Assembly: GCF_002886045.1 (NCBI RefSeq)
Contig: NZ_CP025791.1
Location: 1,696,001-1,760,000 of the forward strand
Source: Flavivirga eckloniae
GTDB lineage: Bacteria; Bacteroidota; Bacteroidia; Flavobacteriales; Flavobacteriaceae
Length of the DNA: 64,000 nucleotides
Direction: 5' to 3'
The notes beneath the pieces are model-generated. The model was not told the origin of the DNA, did not search any database, and was given only the letters and a program-made list of their open reading frames with translations. This document shows, piece by piece, positions 18,630 through 28,078 of this stretch. A program made the translations under genes and the position numbers. Numbering within the stretch: the first letter of the stretch is position 1; the number at the start of each line of letters is the position of its first letter.

Positions 18630-20501
18630 TTAAAGATCTTTATCGCTTTTACTTAATACTTTTTTCATTTCCATCCGTATTTCTTTAATCGCTGTAGATG
18701 GTATTTTCACCTCTTTTTCAAGTATCTTTTTTGCCATAGCTTCCGCTTTTTTTTTATCGCCATTTTCATCATATAGCTTAGCTAATAAATACATAGGGTA
18801 AAATCTTGAAGGAATCATATTGGCTGCACGGTAGTAAGCTTCTTCAGATTTATCATACACTTTTAACGTTTTATAACTATCTCCCAAAGCAGTTTCTATA
18901 ATGGTAGTATTTAAATATTTTTTAGCGCGCTCTAGCATTTGTGCGGCTTCTTTATCTTGTTTAGCCAGCGAGAGTGCTTTTCCGTAATTCATCAAAAAAT
19001 CACCTTCTTTTTTCAAATCGGGGTAAGCGTCTGCATATACTTCTATGGCTTCTTCATAATCTCTGTATTGATATATATACAAAGCATCTTTCCATGTTTT
19101 AAAACTCTTATCTAAAGTTCTTGTGTACGCCAAACCATTAGTAACACTAATAACACTCAAAACGAAAACAAAAAACCTAAAATTCAAGGGCTTACCATGT
19201 CTCCTTAAAATCTGATACTTTTTAACATCCAAACTTGCTAATAATGCAAATAATACTACTAGAATTAGTTTAATTGGAAGTATTTGCATTGGATAAGAGA
19301 AGAAAGCGAAAGCACTTGTTGCCAATATCCCTCCTATTATAATAAAAAAGACATTCTTATTCTCTTTTTCTACGTTGATTTTAAATAAGATATACAAAAA
19401 TAGAACAAGCAACAATAGCCCCAATAATCCATTTTCTACTATAAATTGCAACCATTCATTAAAAGCATAATAGGTATTATCTGCAACTAGCGATTCGGTA
19501 GTTTCCCCATGTTTGGCAAAGTAATTTGCTTGATAATTCATGTAGTGTGCTTTAAAACGATCATAACCAACTCCAAAAACTGGGTAATCCTGAATCATTT
19601 CTAAAGAAACTTTCCAAATAAACAAACGTCCGTCGGAAGAGCCTTTTTTTAAAGTATAGAGACCAAACACTCCAACACATATAATCAATGTTGTTCCAAT
19701 AACTAAAATTGATTTCCTTGTTTTAGATTTTAGAGTTATAAATTTATGTAGCAGATGGTATTTACATTCAATTAATAATAGGGTGCTTATTAATACCGCT
19801 ACCCATGCCGCTCTAGACTGTGTTGAAGGAAGAACTACTAGGATATAGACGATTGTTAAGAATGGAATATACTCGAAAACAATTCCTATTAACCTTTTGA
19901 TTGTTTTCGATTTAGTTTTAATTTGTTTCTGTACCTCGGCTATAATACTTTTATTAAATAGGTACATGCCCAATCCAATAGGCCAGACTGCAGCTAAAAA
20001 TCCGGCATAAGGCCCTGGGTTAAAAAAGCTCCCTGTTAATTTAAATTTAGAGTGGTTTGATGGAAAATATTCAAACAATTGAAGGTTCCCATAACATGCT
20101 TGAACAAAGCCAGAAATAATAGCCGCTAATAATAACCAAACGTATTTTTTTTGAGGCAGGGTTCTTAATATTATATATAAAACACTTAAGCCTATTAGTT
20201 CCATGAAGGGAACTGAAAACCCAAAATTTTCCTGAATCACATATCTATTTAGGGTCATATAACTTAGAACAACAAAAAGAGAGATATCTAATTTAGAAAT
20301 GTGGACAGTTACTTTTTTGGAAAATATAATTGATAAAGAATAGGCACTTATTATTGCAAAACAGCTATAGGCAAAAACTATAAATTTACTAGTTATTGTT
20401 GAATTAGGATATGCTATTATATTGACCTGTGGTAATACAAGTAACAGGGCAATTAAAAAGAAAAGAAAAAAGGCTGATTGTGTTTTAAATTTAAATTTCA
20501 A
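18630..20501 (-). CDS. O-antigen ligase-like (Wzy_C) membrane protein with C-terminal TPRs
   Basis: 623 residues. About eleven hydrophobic segments in residues 10-440 surround a large loop with the Wzy_C-type element SRAAWVAVLIS and VFGVGYDRFKAHYMNYQA. The C-terminal about 170 residues are helical repeats of TPR type (YEEAIEVYADAYPDLKKEGD, AYYRAANMIPSRFYPMYLLA). O-antigen ligases and O-oligosaccharyltransferases share this fold and cannot be told apart here. It lies 46 bp before the adaptor gene, so it is probably cotranscribed with the pump. A glycan-transfer role on an exported peptide or lipid is a possible link, which is inference. Confidence 0.78.
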   Translation of the reverse strand: MKFKFKTQSAFFLFFLIALLLVLPQVNIIAYPNSTITSKFIVFAYSCFAIISAYSLSIIFSKKVTVHISKLDISLFVVLSYMTLNRYVIQENFGFSVPFMELIGLSVLYIILRTLPQKKYVWLLLAAIISGFVQACYGNLQLFEYFPSNHSKFKLTGSFFNPGPYAGFLAAVWPIGLGMYLFNKSIIAEVQKQIKTKSKTIKRLIGIVFEYIPFLTIVYILVVLPSTQSRAAWVAVLISTLLLIECKYHLLHKFITLKSKTRKSILVIGTTLIICVGVFGLYTLKKGSSDGRLFIWKVSLEMIQDYPVFGVGYDRFKAHYMNYQANYFAKHGETTESLVADNTYYAFNEWLQFIVENGLLGLLLLVLFLYILFKINVEKENKNVFFIIIGGILATSAFAFFSYPMQILPIKLILVVLFALLASLDVKKYQILRRHGKPLNFRFFVFVLSVISVTNGLAYTRTLDKSFKTWKDALYIYQYRDYEEAIEVYADAYPDLKKEGDFLMNYGKALSLAKQDKEAAQMLERAKKYLNTTIIETALGDSYKTLKVYDKSEEAYYRAANMIPSRFYPMYLLAKLYDENGDKKKAEAMAKKILEKEVKIPSTAIKEIRMEMKKVLSKSDKDL

Positions 20502-21039
20502 AATTTAGTATGCGCTATGTTTACTTATTTTTACAATGTTAAATTTCGTACATTCAACATGACTTTAATAGTAAAATAGTTCTATTTACTTATAATATTG
20601 TACCAGATTATTTATAACACAGTGTCAGTGCTTAAGAAATCTTTTTCTAGATTCCACTATATATAATTTTATTGAAAATTCTAAAACCATCTAACCTCTA
20701 AACATTTACATCTCTTAACTATTTTAATTGTAAAATTATAATTTGTAGTAAAACTGAGTTTTTTGTCTTTAACAGGTGCAGAAAAAAAGTTTAAACTTTT
20801 TTTCTGCACCTGTTAAACATTTTTTGTGCTTTTTGAAGTTTATTTACACCTTTAGTGTTTCAGTTTTTTTTAAAAACCTTCCTAGCTTTATTATCCAAAT
20901 ATCAGACATGATAAACAAACTATTCCTGATTCGATAAAAACAGCTCAACAGCGAAATCGTTTCTAAATTTTGCTACATGAAAATGCAAACCTGTGGACGT
21001 TACTAAGGTGGTAAACGTTTCTTTTTTTATGAGCAGTTA
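20502..21039. other. Intergenic 538 bp with long palindrome
   Basis: No gene is supported. It separates the methyltransferase unit from the O-antigen-ligase/pump operon (both minus strand), so it should hold the promoter of the latter. Its one clear structure is the 50-bp perfect palindrome at 20768-20817. Confidence 0.6.
20768..20817. repeat. 50-bp perfect palindrome
   Basis: Each arm is 25 nt. The left arm begins TTTAACAGGTGCAG at 20768 and the right arm ends CTGCACCTGTTAAA at 20817, with the centre TTTAAA and no loop and no mismatch. It contains A and T tracts suitable for termination in both directions. It lies downstream of the methyltransferase stop (21040) and upstream of the O-antigen-ligase gene. 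Its perfection is unusual for a terminator. Confidence 0.85.
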
Positions 21040-21690
21040 CTATCGTGTTTTTCGTAATATATAATACTGCGACATCAAATTGTGGGTTTGTCCGTTAAAC
21101 ACAACCGGAGGTTCCGTTATGTTTATTGTATCTACAATCTTGAAATTTGTTTTATTTACCAAAGCCATAATATCTTCTGCTTTGTATTCTGTAAAACCAT
21201 ATTGCGAAAAATCTAAAGATTGCCCCTCAATATAGGGCCTAAAAGAAAGTACAAACACCCCATCTTCCGTTAATATTCTATAAACCTCAGAAAGTGCTAT
21301 TAACGGAGCTTTCCAAAAGTAAACCGTATTAATTGTACATACCTTATTAAACTGTTCTTCCCAAAATGGCATTTTTTCTATACTCGCATGAATGATATCC
21401 ACACGCCTGGAATCGATTGGTTTTTCATTTAGTTTTTTTGCTTCAACTATCATGGTTTCAGAAATATCAATGCCCGTATAAGAAATATTATCGCCATAAC
21501 TTAGAATATCCTTAATGAATTTTCCATTACCCATTCCAACTTCCAATACCTTATCAGAATCACCCAATTGTAATAAATCGTATGTGTTCTTGCTAATAAA
21601 TTGGTTTAAATGATTCATCCCCAATGCCACCTCAATACCAAAAGAACCAACAGGGTGTGCAAGTTGCTTTGCCACTTTTTCAAAATCCAT
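21040..21690 (-). CDS. Class I SAM-dependent methyltransferase
   Basis: 216 residues. Motif I is VLEVGMGNGKF (about residues 49-59), followed by YTGIDISETMIVEAKKLN for motif II and INTVYFWKAPLIALSEVYRI for the post-I region, the usual Methyltransf_11/25 pattern. It is probably soluble and cytosolic, and the substrate is unknown. It starts 4 bp after the VOC gene stop and belongs to a three-gene unit led by an AraC-type regulator. Confidence 0.85.
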   Translation of the reverse strand: MDFEKVAKQLAHPVGSFGIEVALGMNHLNQFISKNTYDLLQLGDSDKVLEVGMGNGKFIKDILSYGDNISYTGIDISETMIVEAKKLNEKPIDSRRVDIIHASIEKMPFWEEQFNKVCTINTVYFWKAPLIALSEVYRILTEDGVFVLSFRPYIEGQSLDFSQYGFTEYKAEDIMALVNKTNFKIVDTINITEPPVVFNGQTHNLMSQYYILRKTR

Positions 21691-21694
21691 AGTA

Positions 21695-22189
21695 CTATTC
21701 CTCCGGTGTTTCAGAAAATGTTAAGATATATCCATTAAGATCCATTATGGCGAACTCATTGGTACCGTAAAAAGTTCTATTCATCGGCTTGATGATGTTT
21801 ACTTTACCATCTAGCTTTTCATACAACTCATTAATTTTTCCGATTCGTATATAAAAGGTTAATGCACCCCCAATGTTTAAATCTTTTAACTCTGGATATT
21901 CATTTTTTAACGATGTTTCTTCTTGAAACATCATGCCAACGTTATCCAACATAACATACCCCCATTCGAATTTCCCAGACTCCGGATTGGTATCAATTAA
22001 CTTAAAACCAAGAACGTTCGTGTAATAATCTAATGTTTCGTTAACATTCGCCACCATAATATTTGGCGATAATGATTCTAATTTCATAATAGTAGTGTTA
22101 TTTTTTGTTTGTGATATCGCAACAGACCAAGAAAAAACGATAAGCATCAAACACAAAGTAAATTTTCTCATTCTGTTATTTTTCAACAA
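21695..22189 (-). CDS. VOC-family (glyoxalase/bleomycin-resistance-like) protein with export signal
   Basis: 164 residues. The C-terminal 125 residues form a VOC domain (SPNIMVANVNETLDYYTNVLGFKLI, MMFQEETSL, FAIMDLNGYILTFSE). Unusually, the N-terminus reads like a signal peptide (KFTLCLMLIVFSWSVAISQT), whereas most VOC proteins are cytosolic. A cytosolic start at the internal Met before KLESLSP is possible. The metal-binding pattern is incomplete, so enzyme activity is uncertain. It is cotranscribed with the methyltransferase. Confidence 0.75.
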   Translation of the reverse strand: MLKNNRMRKFTLCLMLIVFSWSVAISQTKNNTTIMKLESLSPNIMVANVNETLDYYTNVLGFKLIDTNPESGKFEWGYVMLDNVGMMFQEETSLKNEYPELKDLNIGGALTFYIRIGKINELYEKLDGKVNIIKPMNRTFYGTNEFAIMDLNGYILTFSETPEE

Positions 22190-22235
22190 AAGTAACAGAG
22201 CAGTGAGGGTCTCGTTTTGTAAAAAAACGACAATA

Positions 22236-22979
22236 TTAAATTTGAGAAGGGTTTATACCCGCCATTTTGCGCACGTTTTTTGTAAGATGCGCATGGTCGA
22301 AATAGCCATTATCAAAAGCGGTATGAAGCAAACTTTTTTCTGGGTATTTGGAAATACTTTCCATTGTTTTAGTAAACCTAACGATGGTATGATACTCTTT
22401 CATAGTAACCCCAACAATCATTTTAAAACCTCGTTCTAACTGTCGTAAACTAATATGATGTTGTTGAGCTATTTGAACCAGGTTAATGGCTTGAAAAGAC
22501 GACCTTATTGAAGCACAAACAGAAAGAATTAGGTCGTTCTTATGGTTATTCGCAAAATACAATTGGTTTTTTAAAAACTCCTCAAGAAACCGAATTTTAT
22601 CAATTCTATTTTTTTTGTTTAATAGCTCATCCAAAAACAAAGCATTTAGATCTGGTAATACTTCTGAAGCATGGATTGTTTTATTTTTTATTTCAGAAAG
22701 CGGAAAATTTGAAATAGAACTAAACAGTCCTGTTTTAAAGCGAATACCAAATGTTTCTGAATCTTGTTTGGAAACAACTTGTTTGTATTTGGTCATCATT
22801 CCAGAAATCCTAATACTATCATCTGAAAAACTGTTTGAATCATCACCACAATCAAAAACAATATCTACACATCCATCGGGCAGGATTTTAGATGCTGTAA
22901 TTCCATCATTTGCAGACACCCAAAAAGTATCGATATACGGGTTTAATAATGGTGGCGGTATGTATTCCTGAAAACTCAT
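22236..22979 (-). CDS. AraC-family regulator with N-terminal DUF6597-like sensor
   Basis: 247 residues. The N-terminus (YIPPPLLNPYIDTFWV, then ILPDGCVDIVFDCG) is typical of the DUF6597 domain found in AraC-type regulators. The C-terminal about 95 residues are the two-helix AraC DNA-binding domain (LVQIAQQHHISLRQLERGFK, then HTAFDNGYFDHAHLTKNVRK). It heads the VOC/methyltransferase unit and is divergent from the GH31 gene at 23366. It has no obvious link with the polysaccharide locus. Confidence 0.85.
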   Translation of the reverse strand: MSFQEYIPPPLLNPYIDTFWVSANDGITASKILPDGCVDIVFDCGDDSNSFSDDSIRISGMMTKYKQVVSKQDSETFGIRFKTGLFSSISNFPLSEIKNKTIHASEVLPDLNALFLDELLNKKNRIDKIRFLEEFLKNQLYFANNHKNDLILSVCASIRSSFQAINLVQIAQQHHISLRQLERGFKMIVGVTMKEYHTIVRFTKTMESISKYPEKSLLHTAFDNGYFDHAHLTKNVRKMAGINPSQI

Positions 22980-23365
22980 TTTAATTGCTGTTAAATATAA
23001 TAAATGTGGAGAGATAAGTTTTCACTTTTGTTGACACGCATACCATACACATAATACTGTTCCTTTTTAAGAGTCAAAAAGCTAAGTAGACAATTACGAA
23101 AACTAAGTAAATACCTAATTATTAAAAATATCCCTTAACTGTATTTTTATTGTGCATTTAATAAAAAAACGGTACAACTTTCCATCTCTATTTTACAAAC
23201 AATCATTCTCACCCTACAACAGAATCATTTCCCCCTAACAAAAGAAGGCTTTTTCTAGAAATTTGATATCCCCCATGTACCCCGTACAATACCAAGCATT
23301 ATTTCATAAAAACACAAAAAGAAACCATACAACCCTAATACTAATTATTTAACAACATATTACAC
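22980..23365. other. Divergent intergenic region, 386 bp
   Basis: It holds the promoters of the AraC-type gene (minus) and of the GH31 gene (plus). The only recognised content is the C-rich operator-promoter module at 23211-23265, annotated separately. Confidence 0.7.
23211..23265 (+). promoter_or_regulatory. PUL operator-promoter module (GH31-DUF1080 unit)
   Basis: Half-site 1 is CCC at 23212-23214 and half-site 2 is CCCCCT at 23231-23236. The -7 box GAAATTTG (23258-23265) ends 29 nt after half-site 2. The core AATCATTTCCCCCTAACAAA is nearly identical to the module in front of the gene at 44859. It is the same architecture as six other sites in this window. Confidence 0.8.
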
Positions 23366-25762
23366 ATGAAAAAAACAGTTCTTTTTTTACTACTACAAAT
23401 TATGGGCGTGCTAACAGTTTATGCACAATGGAGTAACGAAGCAATAAAACCTCAACGTATATTAAAAGTTGAAAAAGAAGCCGATAAACTTCACATGACA
23501 TGTGATGAAGGTTATATGGATTTAACCTTTCATTCAGACAAAATAATACACTTTAGCTTCTATCCTGAATATACCAATTTGGCTACCCAAAACTGGGGAA
23601 TTAAATCCAGTAAAGGCCTTGTAGATACAGAACTGGACCTTTGGTGGGAACACTATAAATTTAGTTCACCGTCTGTTGAAATTAAATTTAATGCTTTAAC
23701 CAGTAAGTTTAAATATTTTGATAAAAAAGGAAATTTGTTTTTGGAAACCGATGAAGTGATGATGAAGCCTACTACGGTTCAAGGTGAAAAAACCTATCAC
23801 ACCGCGGCATCATTTATAGCTCCTCCAGATGAGCATTATTATGGTTTGGGTCAGCACCAAAGTGGCTGGATGGACCACAAAGGTAAAACCGTTCCTATGT
23901 GGCACGATTATAAAGCTAAAGATGGAGAAATCATTTCCGTACCCTTTATGCTTACTAATAAAAATTATGCTATTATATATCCAAATCCTTCACGATCTGA
24001 AGTAATATGTGGTGTAGACGGTAAAACAACATGGTCGTCAGAAATAGGAGAAGCTGTTTCTTACTATGTTATTTACGGAGAAACTATTGAAGATATTTAT
24101 AAAAGCTATGGCGATTTATGTGGCTATACGCCCCTACCTCCCAAAAAAGCCTTAGGGTACATTCAATGTAAACAAAAATATAACACACAAGAAGAAGTCT
24201 TAACCATAGCAAAGACACACAAAGAAAAAGGCTATCCTATAGATTATATGGTGGTAGACTGGTTTCACTGGGATCAATTAGGTGATTTAGATATGAACAA
24301 GGAACGTTGGCCAAACCCAAAAGCCATGAACGAGGAGCTAAAAAGCATGGACATTAACTGCATGATATCCTGTTGGCCTCGTTTTGTAAGTGAAAGTAAA
24401 AACTTTGATATTCTTAATAAAAATGGCTGGTTAATGAAACAAAAAAACGGAGCTTCAATGAATAGTACCGCCTGGGACTTACGTGGAGGTCTTATAGATG
24501 TAACCAATCCCAAGGCAAGCGAATGGTATTGGAACACGATAAGAAACAACTATGTTTCAAAAGGTTTCGATTCTTTTTGGCTGGATGAAAGTGAGCCAGA
24601 TATTGTTCCTCATAACTTTTATTTAAGTCAAGGCCTGGGGGCTCGTATTTACAACATATATCCTTATTTACATGCCAAAGGTATGTACGAAGGCCATCGA
24701 AGAGATTTAGATGATCGTGTGTTTGTATTAACGCGTAGTTCCTGGCTAGGAGCCAATCAATTCGGAACCACTTTTTGGTCTTCAGATATTCATCCAGAAT
24801 GGGATGTATTAGAGCGTCAAATTGCTTGTGGGGCTAACTTTTGTGCTTCTGGCATGCCATATTGGTCATCAGATATTGGTGGATGGCAAGGGTTTGAAAA
24901 AGAACGTAAAGCTCCAACAGCTTCGTTATTACTTAAATCTGATAAAGGCCCAGAAGACATGTATGTTGATTATCCTGAAATGTACGTACGCTGGTTCCAA
25001 TATGGTACTTTTTGTCCAACATTCCGTGCACACGGCACACGTTCTGAAAATGAAGTATGGTCGTATGGAAAAGAGGCTGAAGATATTTTATCTGATTACA
25101 TAGAACTACGTTACAATTTAATGCCTTACATCTATTCAAATGCCTGGAATGTAACCAAAACCAACATGCCATTTATGCGTGGTTTATTCATCAATTATAT
25201 GGATGATGAAAAAGCTGCCGACATTAAGGATGAGTATTTATTCGGATCGTCTATTTTAGTAGCTCCAATATCAAAACCTGGTACAGAAAAACGCTCTGTT
25301 TATCTTCCTAAAAACGACAGCTGGTATGATTTATGGACCAATAAAGAATACGAAGGCGGCAAAACCATAACGGCTAAAGCTCCAATATCTAAAATACCGC
25401 TTTACATCAAGGCCGGTACCATATTACCCATTGCAAATAACCTGAAACATGCCAATCAAAAAACAGATACGTTAAGCATTTTTATTTACGAAGGTGCCGA
25501 TGGTAAATTTGAATTGTATGAAGATGAAAACACCAATTACAACTATGAAAACGGGGCATTTTCAACCATCGGTTTTGAATGGAATAATAGTGAAAACACT
25601 TTAACTATTGGCGACCGACAAGGCCAATTCCCTCAAATGAACGAAACGTATACTTTTAAAATATTTAAAATAGTAAATGGTAAAAAGGTCTCTTTTAAAG
25701 ATGAAAACGGCTATAACAAACAAGTGACATACACTGGTGAATCTTTAAGTTTGAAACTTTAA
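23366..25762 (+). CDS. Glycoside hydrolase family 31 (alpha-glycosidase), secreted
   Basis: 798 residues. There is a signal peptide (about residues 1-20), an N-terminal beta-sandwich, a catalytic (beta/alpha)8 barrel and a C-terminal DUF5110-type sandwich. The nucleophile is Asp407 in FWLDESEPD and the acid/base is Asp474 in FWSSDIHPEWD, a spacing of 67 that fits the family; YWSSDIGGW follows. Substrate types in GH31 include alpha-glucose, alpha-xylose and alpha-galactose, and I cannot choose. It is the first gene of a unit with the DUF1080 gene and carries the shared operator-promoter module. Confidence 0.92.
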   Translation: MKKTVLFLLLQIMGVLTVYAQWSNEAIKPQRILKVEKEADKLHMTCDEGYMDLTFHSDKIIHFSFYPEYTNLATQNWGIKSSKGLVDTELDLWWEHYKFSSPSVEIKFNALTSKFKYFDKKGNLFLETDEVMMKPTTVQGEKTYHTAASFIAPPDEHYYGLGQHQSGWMDHKGKTVPMWHDYKAKDGEIISVPFMLTNKNYAIIYPNPSRSEVICGVDGKTTWSSEIGEAVSYYVIYGETIEDIYKSYGDLCGYTPLPPKKALGYIQCKQKYNTQEEVLTIAKTHKEKGYPIDYMVVDWFHWDQLGDLDMNKERWPNPKAMNEELKSMDINCMISCWPRFVSESKNFDILNKNGWLMKQKNGASMNSTAWDLRGGLIDVTNPKASEWYWNTIRNNYVSKGFDSFWLDESEPDIVPHNFYLSQGLGARIYNIYPYLHAKGMYEGHRRDLDDRVFVLTRSSWLGANQFGTTFWSSDIHPEWDVLERQIACGANFCASGMPYWSSDIGGWQGFEKERKAPTASLLLKSDKGPEDMYVDYPEMYVRWFQYGTFCPTFRAHGTRSENEVWSYGKEAEDILSDYIELRYNLMPYIYSNAWNVTKTNMPFMRGLFINYMDDEKAADIKDEYLFGSSILVAPISKPGTEKRSVYLPKNDSWYDLWTNKEYEGGKTITAKAPISKIPLYIKAGTILPIANNLKHANQKTDTLSIFIYEGADGKFELYEDENTNYNYENGAFSTIGFEWNNSENTLTIGDRQGQFPQMNETYTFKIFKIVNGKKVSFKDENGYNKQVTYTGESLSLKL

Positions 25763-25868
25763 ACCGACCTTAAAAACTTGCTTATAAAGACCTCGTTGAC
25801 TTTAGTATTAATTTGATTTTGTATAGCAAAAGTTAAATAAAATCATACTAGCACTTAAAAAATATAAA

Positions 25869-26789
25869 ATGAAAAAATTATTATATCTCGTTTTTTTAAT
25901 TTCGATAATTTCTTGCAATACGAATAATAAGAAAAAAACCCTTGAAGCTACTAAAGAAACAAAACCTACATGGAATGCCCTTTGGAACGGAAAAGATTTT
26001 GCGGGCTGGAATATCTATTTGGGCAATCGATTCAATGAAAAAGAAGACAGCTTAGGAAACCCTATTGAACCTTACGGACTCAATAACGATCCTTTAGAAG
26101 TTATCACAGTTGTTGAGCATGATAATGAAAATGTTATTAAAATAACAGGTGAAGCTTTTGGAATGATTTTCACCAAAAAGGATTATAAAAACTATCATTT
26201 AAAGCTAAAAGTAAAATGGGGGAAACAAAAGTTCCGCCCAAGAGATAATGCCCCACGGGATAGTGGTTTACTATATCATGGTTTTGGAGCGCCAGGATCT
26301 GCCTACGATTGGATGAGCTCTCAAGAATTACAAATCCAAGAAGGAGACATGGGGGATTATTGGGCTATTGGAGATGTGGAAATCGATGTCCCAAGTGTGC
26401 CACACAAGGATATATACCATATTTACAAAGAAGGAGCAGATTTAAGAACTTATTATTTTGCCGAAGTCGTAAGACATGCTACAGCCGAAGATAGCCTTGC
26501 TAAAAGAAGAGTATTTAAAGCTTTAAACGCCGAAAAATCACATGGAGAATGGAATGATATTGAATTGATTACTTTGGGAGATCAAAGCATTCATATTGTT
26601 AACGGGAAGGTTGTAATGCGACTATATAATTCAAGAGTTGGTAGTAACCAGAAACCGTTATCAAAAACTATAGAAAATATAAAGCCCCTTACTTCCGGAA
26701 GAATTATTCTGCAATCGGAAGGCGCCGAACTCTATTATAAAGATATTTATATTAAAGAAATTACCGAAATACCTGAACAGTTTAAGTAA
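25869..26789 (+). CDS. DUF1080 (3-keto-disaccharide hydrolase / LamG-like) lipoprotein
   Basis: 306 residues with a lipobox (IISCNTNN, Cys16). The body has the DUF1080 opening WNALWNGKDFAGWNIYLG and the strands MIFTKKDYKNYHLKLKVKWG and DSGLLYHGFG, ending with the jelly-roll strand GRIILQSEGAELYYKDIYIKEI. Some DUF1080 proteins cleave glycosides after oxidation to a 3-keto sugar, with help from a dehydrogenase. Two FAD oxidoreductases and one SDR are encoded in the same locus, so this mechanism is worth testing. It lies 106 bp after the GH31 gene on the same strand. Confidence 0.8.
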   Translation: MKKLLYLVFLISIISCNTNNKKKTLEATKETKPTWNALWNGKDFAGWNIYLGNRFNEKEDSLGNPIEPYGLNNDPLEVITVVEHDNENVIKITGEAFGMIFTKKDYKNYHLKLKVKWGKQKFRPRDNAPRDSGLLYHGFGAPGSAYDWMSSQELQIQEGDMGDYWAIGDVEIDVPSVPHKDIYHIYKEGADLRTYYFAEVVRHATAEDSLAKRRVFKALNAEKSHGEWNDIELITLGDQSIHIVNGKVVMRLYNSRVGSNQKPLSKTIENIKPLTSGRIILQSEGAELYYKDIYIKEITEIPEQFK

Positions 26790-27102
26790 ACTGTTTCTGA
26801 AAAAATATGATGTTGATAATTTGTTTCTGTTTAAGGTATTTTGCCCCATCTTCACAAAATAAATATTGAGGGATCAATTAAAAAAAGGGATTGTCTGAAA
26901 ACTATACTCATTTAATTTTCCAGACTTCCCTTTTTTATTTACACTGTTTGTTTGGGACACTCTCTTAAAAAATGCTAAGTTTAAAACGAATGTTTTCAAC
27001 TTTTACTGGAGTATTTTTTATGGGCATGTGGTACTTTAAGTCATGAGTGAGATTGAAATGATAATAGAACCTCAATCAATAATTAGTTTAATAAAAGAAT
27101 TT
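26790..27102. other. Convergent intergenic region, 313 bp
   Basis: It holds the stem-loop at 26881-26938 and nothing else that I can support. Confidence 0.6.
26881..26938. terminator. Stem-loop terminator between convergent genes
   Basis: The left arm AAAAAAGGGATTGTCTGAAAA starts at 26881, and the right arm ends CCCTTTTTT near 26936, with small bulges. The A and T tracts at both sides suit termination in both directions, for the DUF1080 gene and the esterase gene. Confidence 0.75.
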
Positions 27103-28044
27103 TCACTCGCACTTAGACTTCGTCGAATTTTTATTTATCAAATTCAATAAACTACAGGCAAATTTTTCTCCTAAATCTAAGTAACTATTGCTATCATAAT
27201 GATATGGGTCTGAATATTTATAATAGCGCGTACTTCTTATAATACTCACATTACTATCTTCTATAGCTAGTTTTTCTTGTGCTGCTTGGACGATCTCTCC
27301 ATATTTCCAAACCTTCCCTGATTCTTTATTCCATGAATCTGAAATTTTACCTATAACAATTGGTAAGTCTCCTTTTCTGAATGCGCCTCGTATCAATGTC
27401 ATTAACAATTTTAAGTTATCGTAGTACTGATTTGCAATGTCTTCATCATGAGCATCACTTTCGCCTTGCATCCATAGTATACCTGACGGCACTAATCTGT
27501 CAGGAATCCCATTATTATCTATGTCTATGGTTTCACTTGCCAATTCTAAAGTCTTCAAAAAATGATCATATTGATTTATACCTTCGCTTCCTTTAAAAGT
27601 GGGGTCCCATGAACCAAATCGGTCAGCTGCATCTTTATGAATAGATGTTCCGCCTTTGGAATATTTAATTATTGCTATTTTCTCATTTGGGTAATGTTCT
27701 TGCATTTTTTTAGCAAAAGTTAATTCAACTCCAAAACGTTCTGATAGTTTATTCTCTTTATTAGTAGAAGAAAAACCTGTTCCATGTCCTGGCCTTAATT
27801 TTTCCCAAATACCTATGCCACCACTACCGTCTTCATCATTAGATCGTCTTCCATCAAAAATCCACACGTTGTTAAATTCTTTTTTCAAGGACTTTGGCAA
27901 ATCTTTATTATAACCAAAACCATCCATATTCGACTGACCTCCTAAAAAAAATACTTTTATTTCTTCTCTTTTTTCAATTTGACCATGGCCGGAAAACCCA
28001 AACACTATTATAAAAGCTAATAGAAGTAAATCTAGTTTCTTCAT
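27103..28044 (-). CDS. SASA-type carbohydrate esterase (sialate O-acetylesterase / CE6-like)
   Basis: 313 residues with an N-terminal signal peptide. The catalytic Ser is Ser38 in FFLGGQSNMDGFG. A second conserved block is ILWMQGESDAHDED, and a C-terminal DPYHYDSNSYLDLG supplies the likely Asp/His. This is the pattern of SGNH-fold esterases of the SASA/CE6 group, which remove acetyl groups from sugars. It is third in the GH88-GH43-like-esterase unit (34 bp after the previous gene), so its target is probably acetylated glycan of the same polysaccharide. Confidence 0.83.
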   Translation of the reverse strand: MKKLDLLLLAFIIVFGFSGHGQIEKREEIKVFFLGGQSNMDGFGYNKDLPKSLKKEFNNVWIFDGRRSNDEDGSGGIGIWEKLRPGHGTGFSSTNKENKLSERFGVELTFAKKMQEHYPNEKIAIIKYSKGGTSIHKDAADRFGSWDPTFKGSEGINQYDHFLKTLELASETIDIDNNGIPDRLVPSGILWMQGESDAHDEDIANQYYDNLKLLMTLIRGAFRKGDLPIVIGKISDSWNKESGKVWKYGEIVQAAQEKLAIEDSNVSIIRSTRYYKYSDPYHYDSNSYLDLGEKFACSLLNLINKNSTKSKCE

Positions 28045-28078
28045 GTTTATTTTTTATTCATTATCATTTAGCACATTG

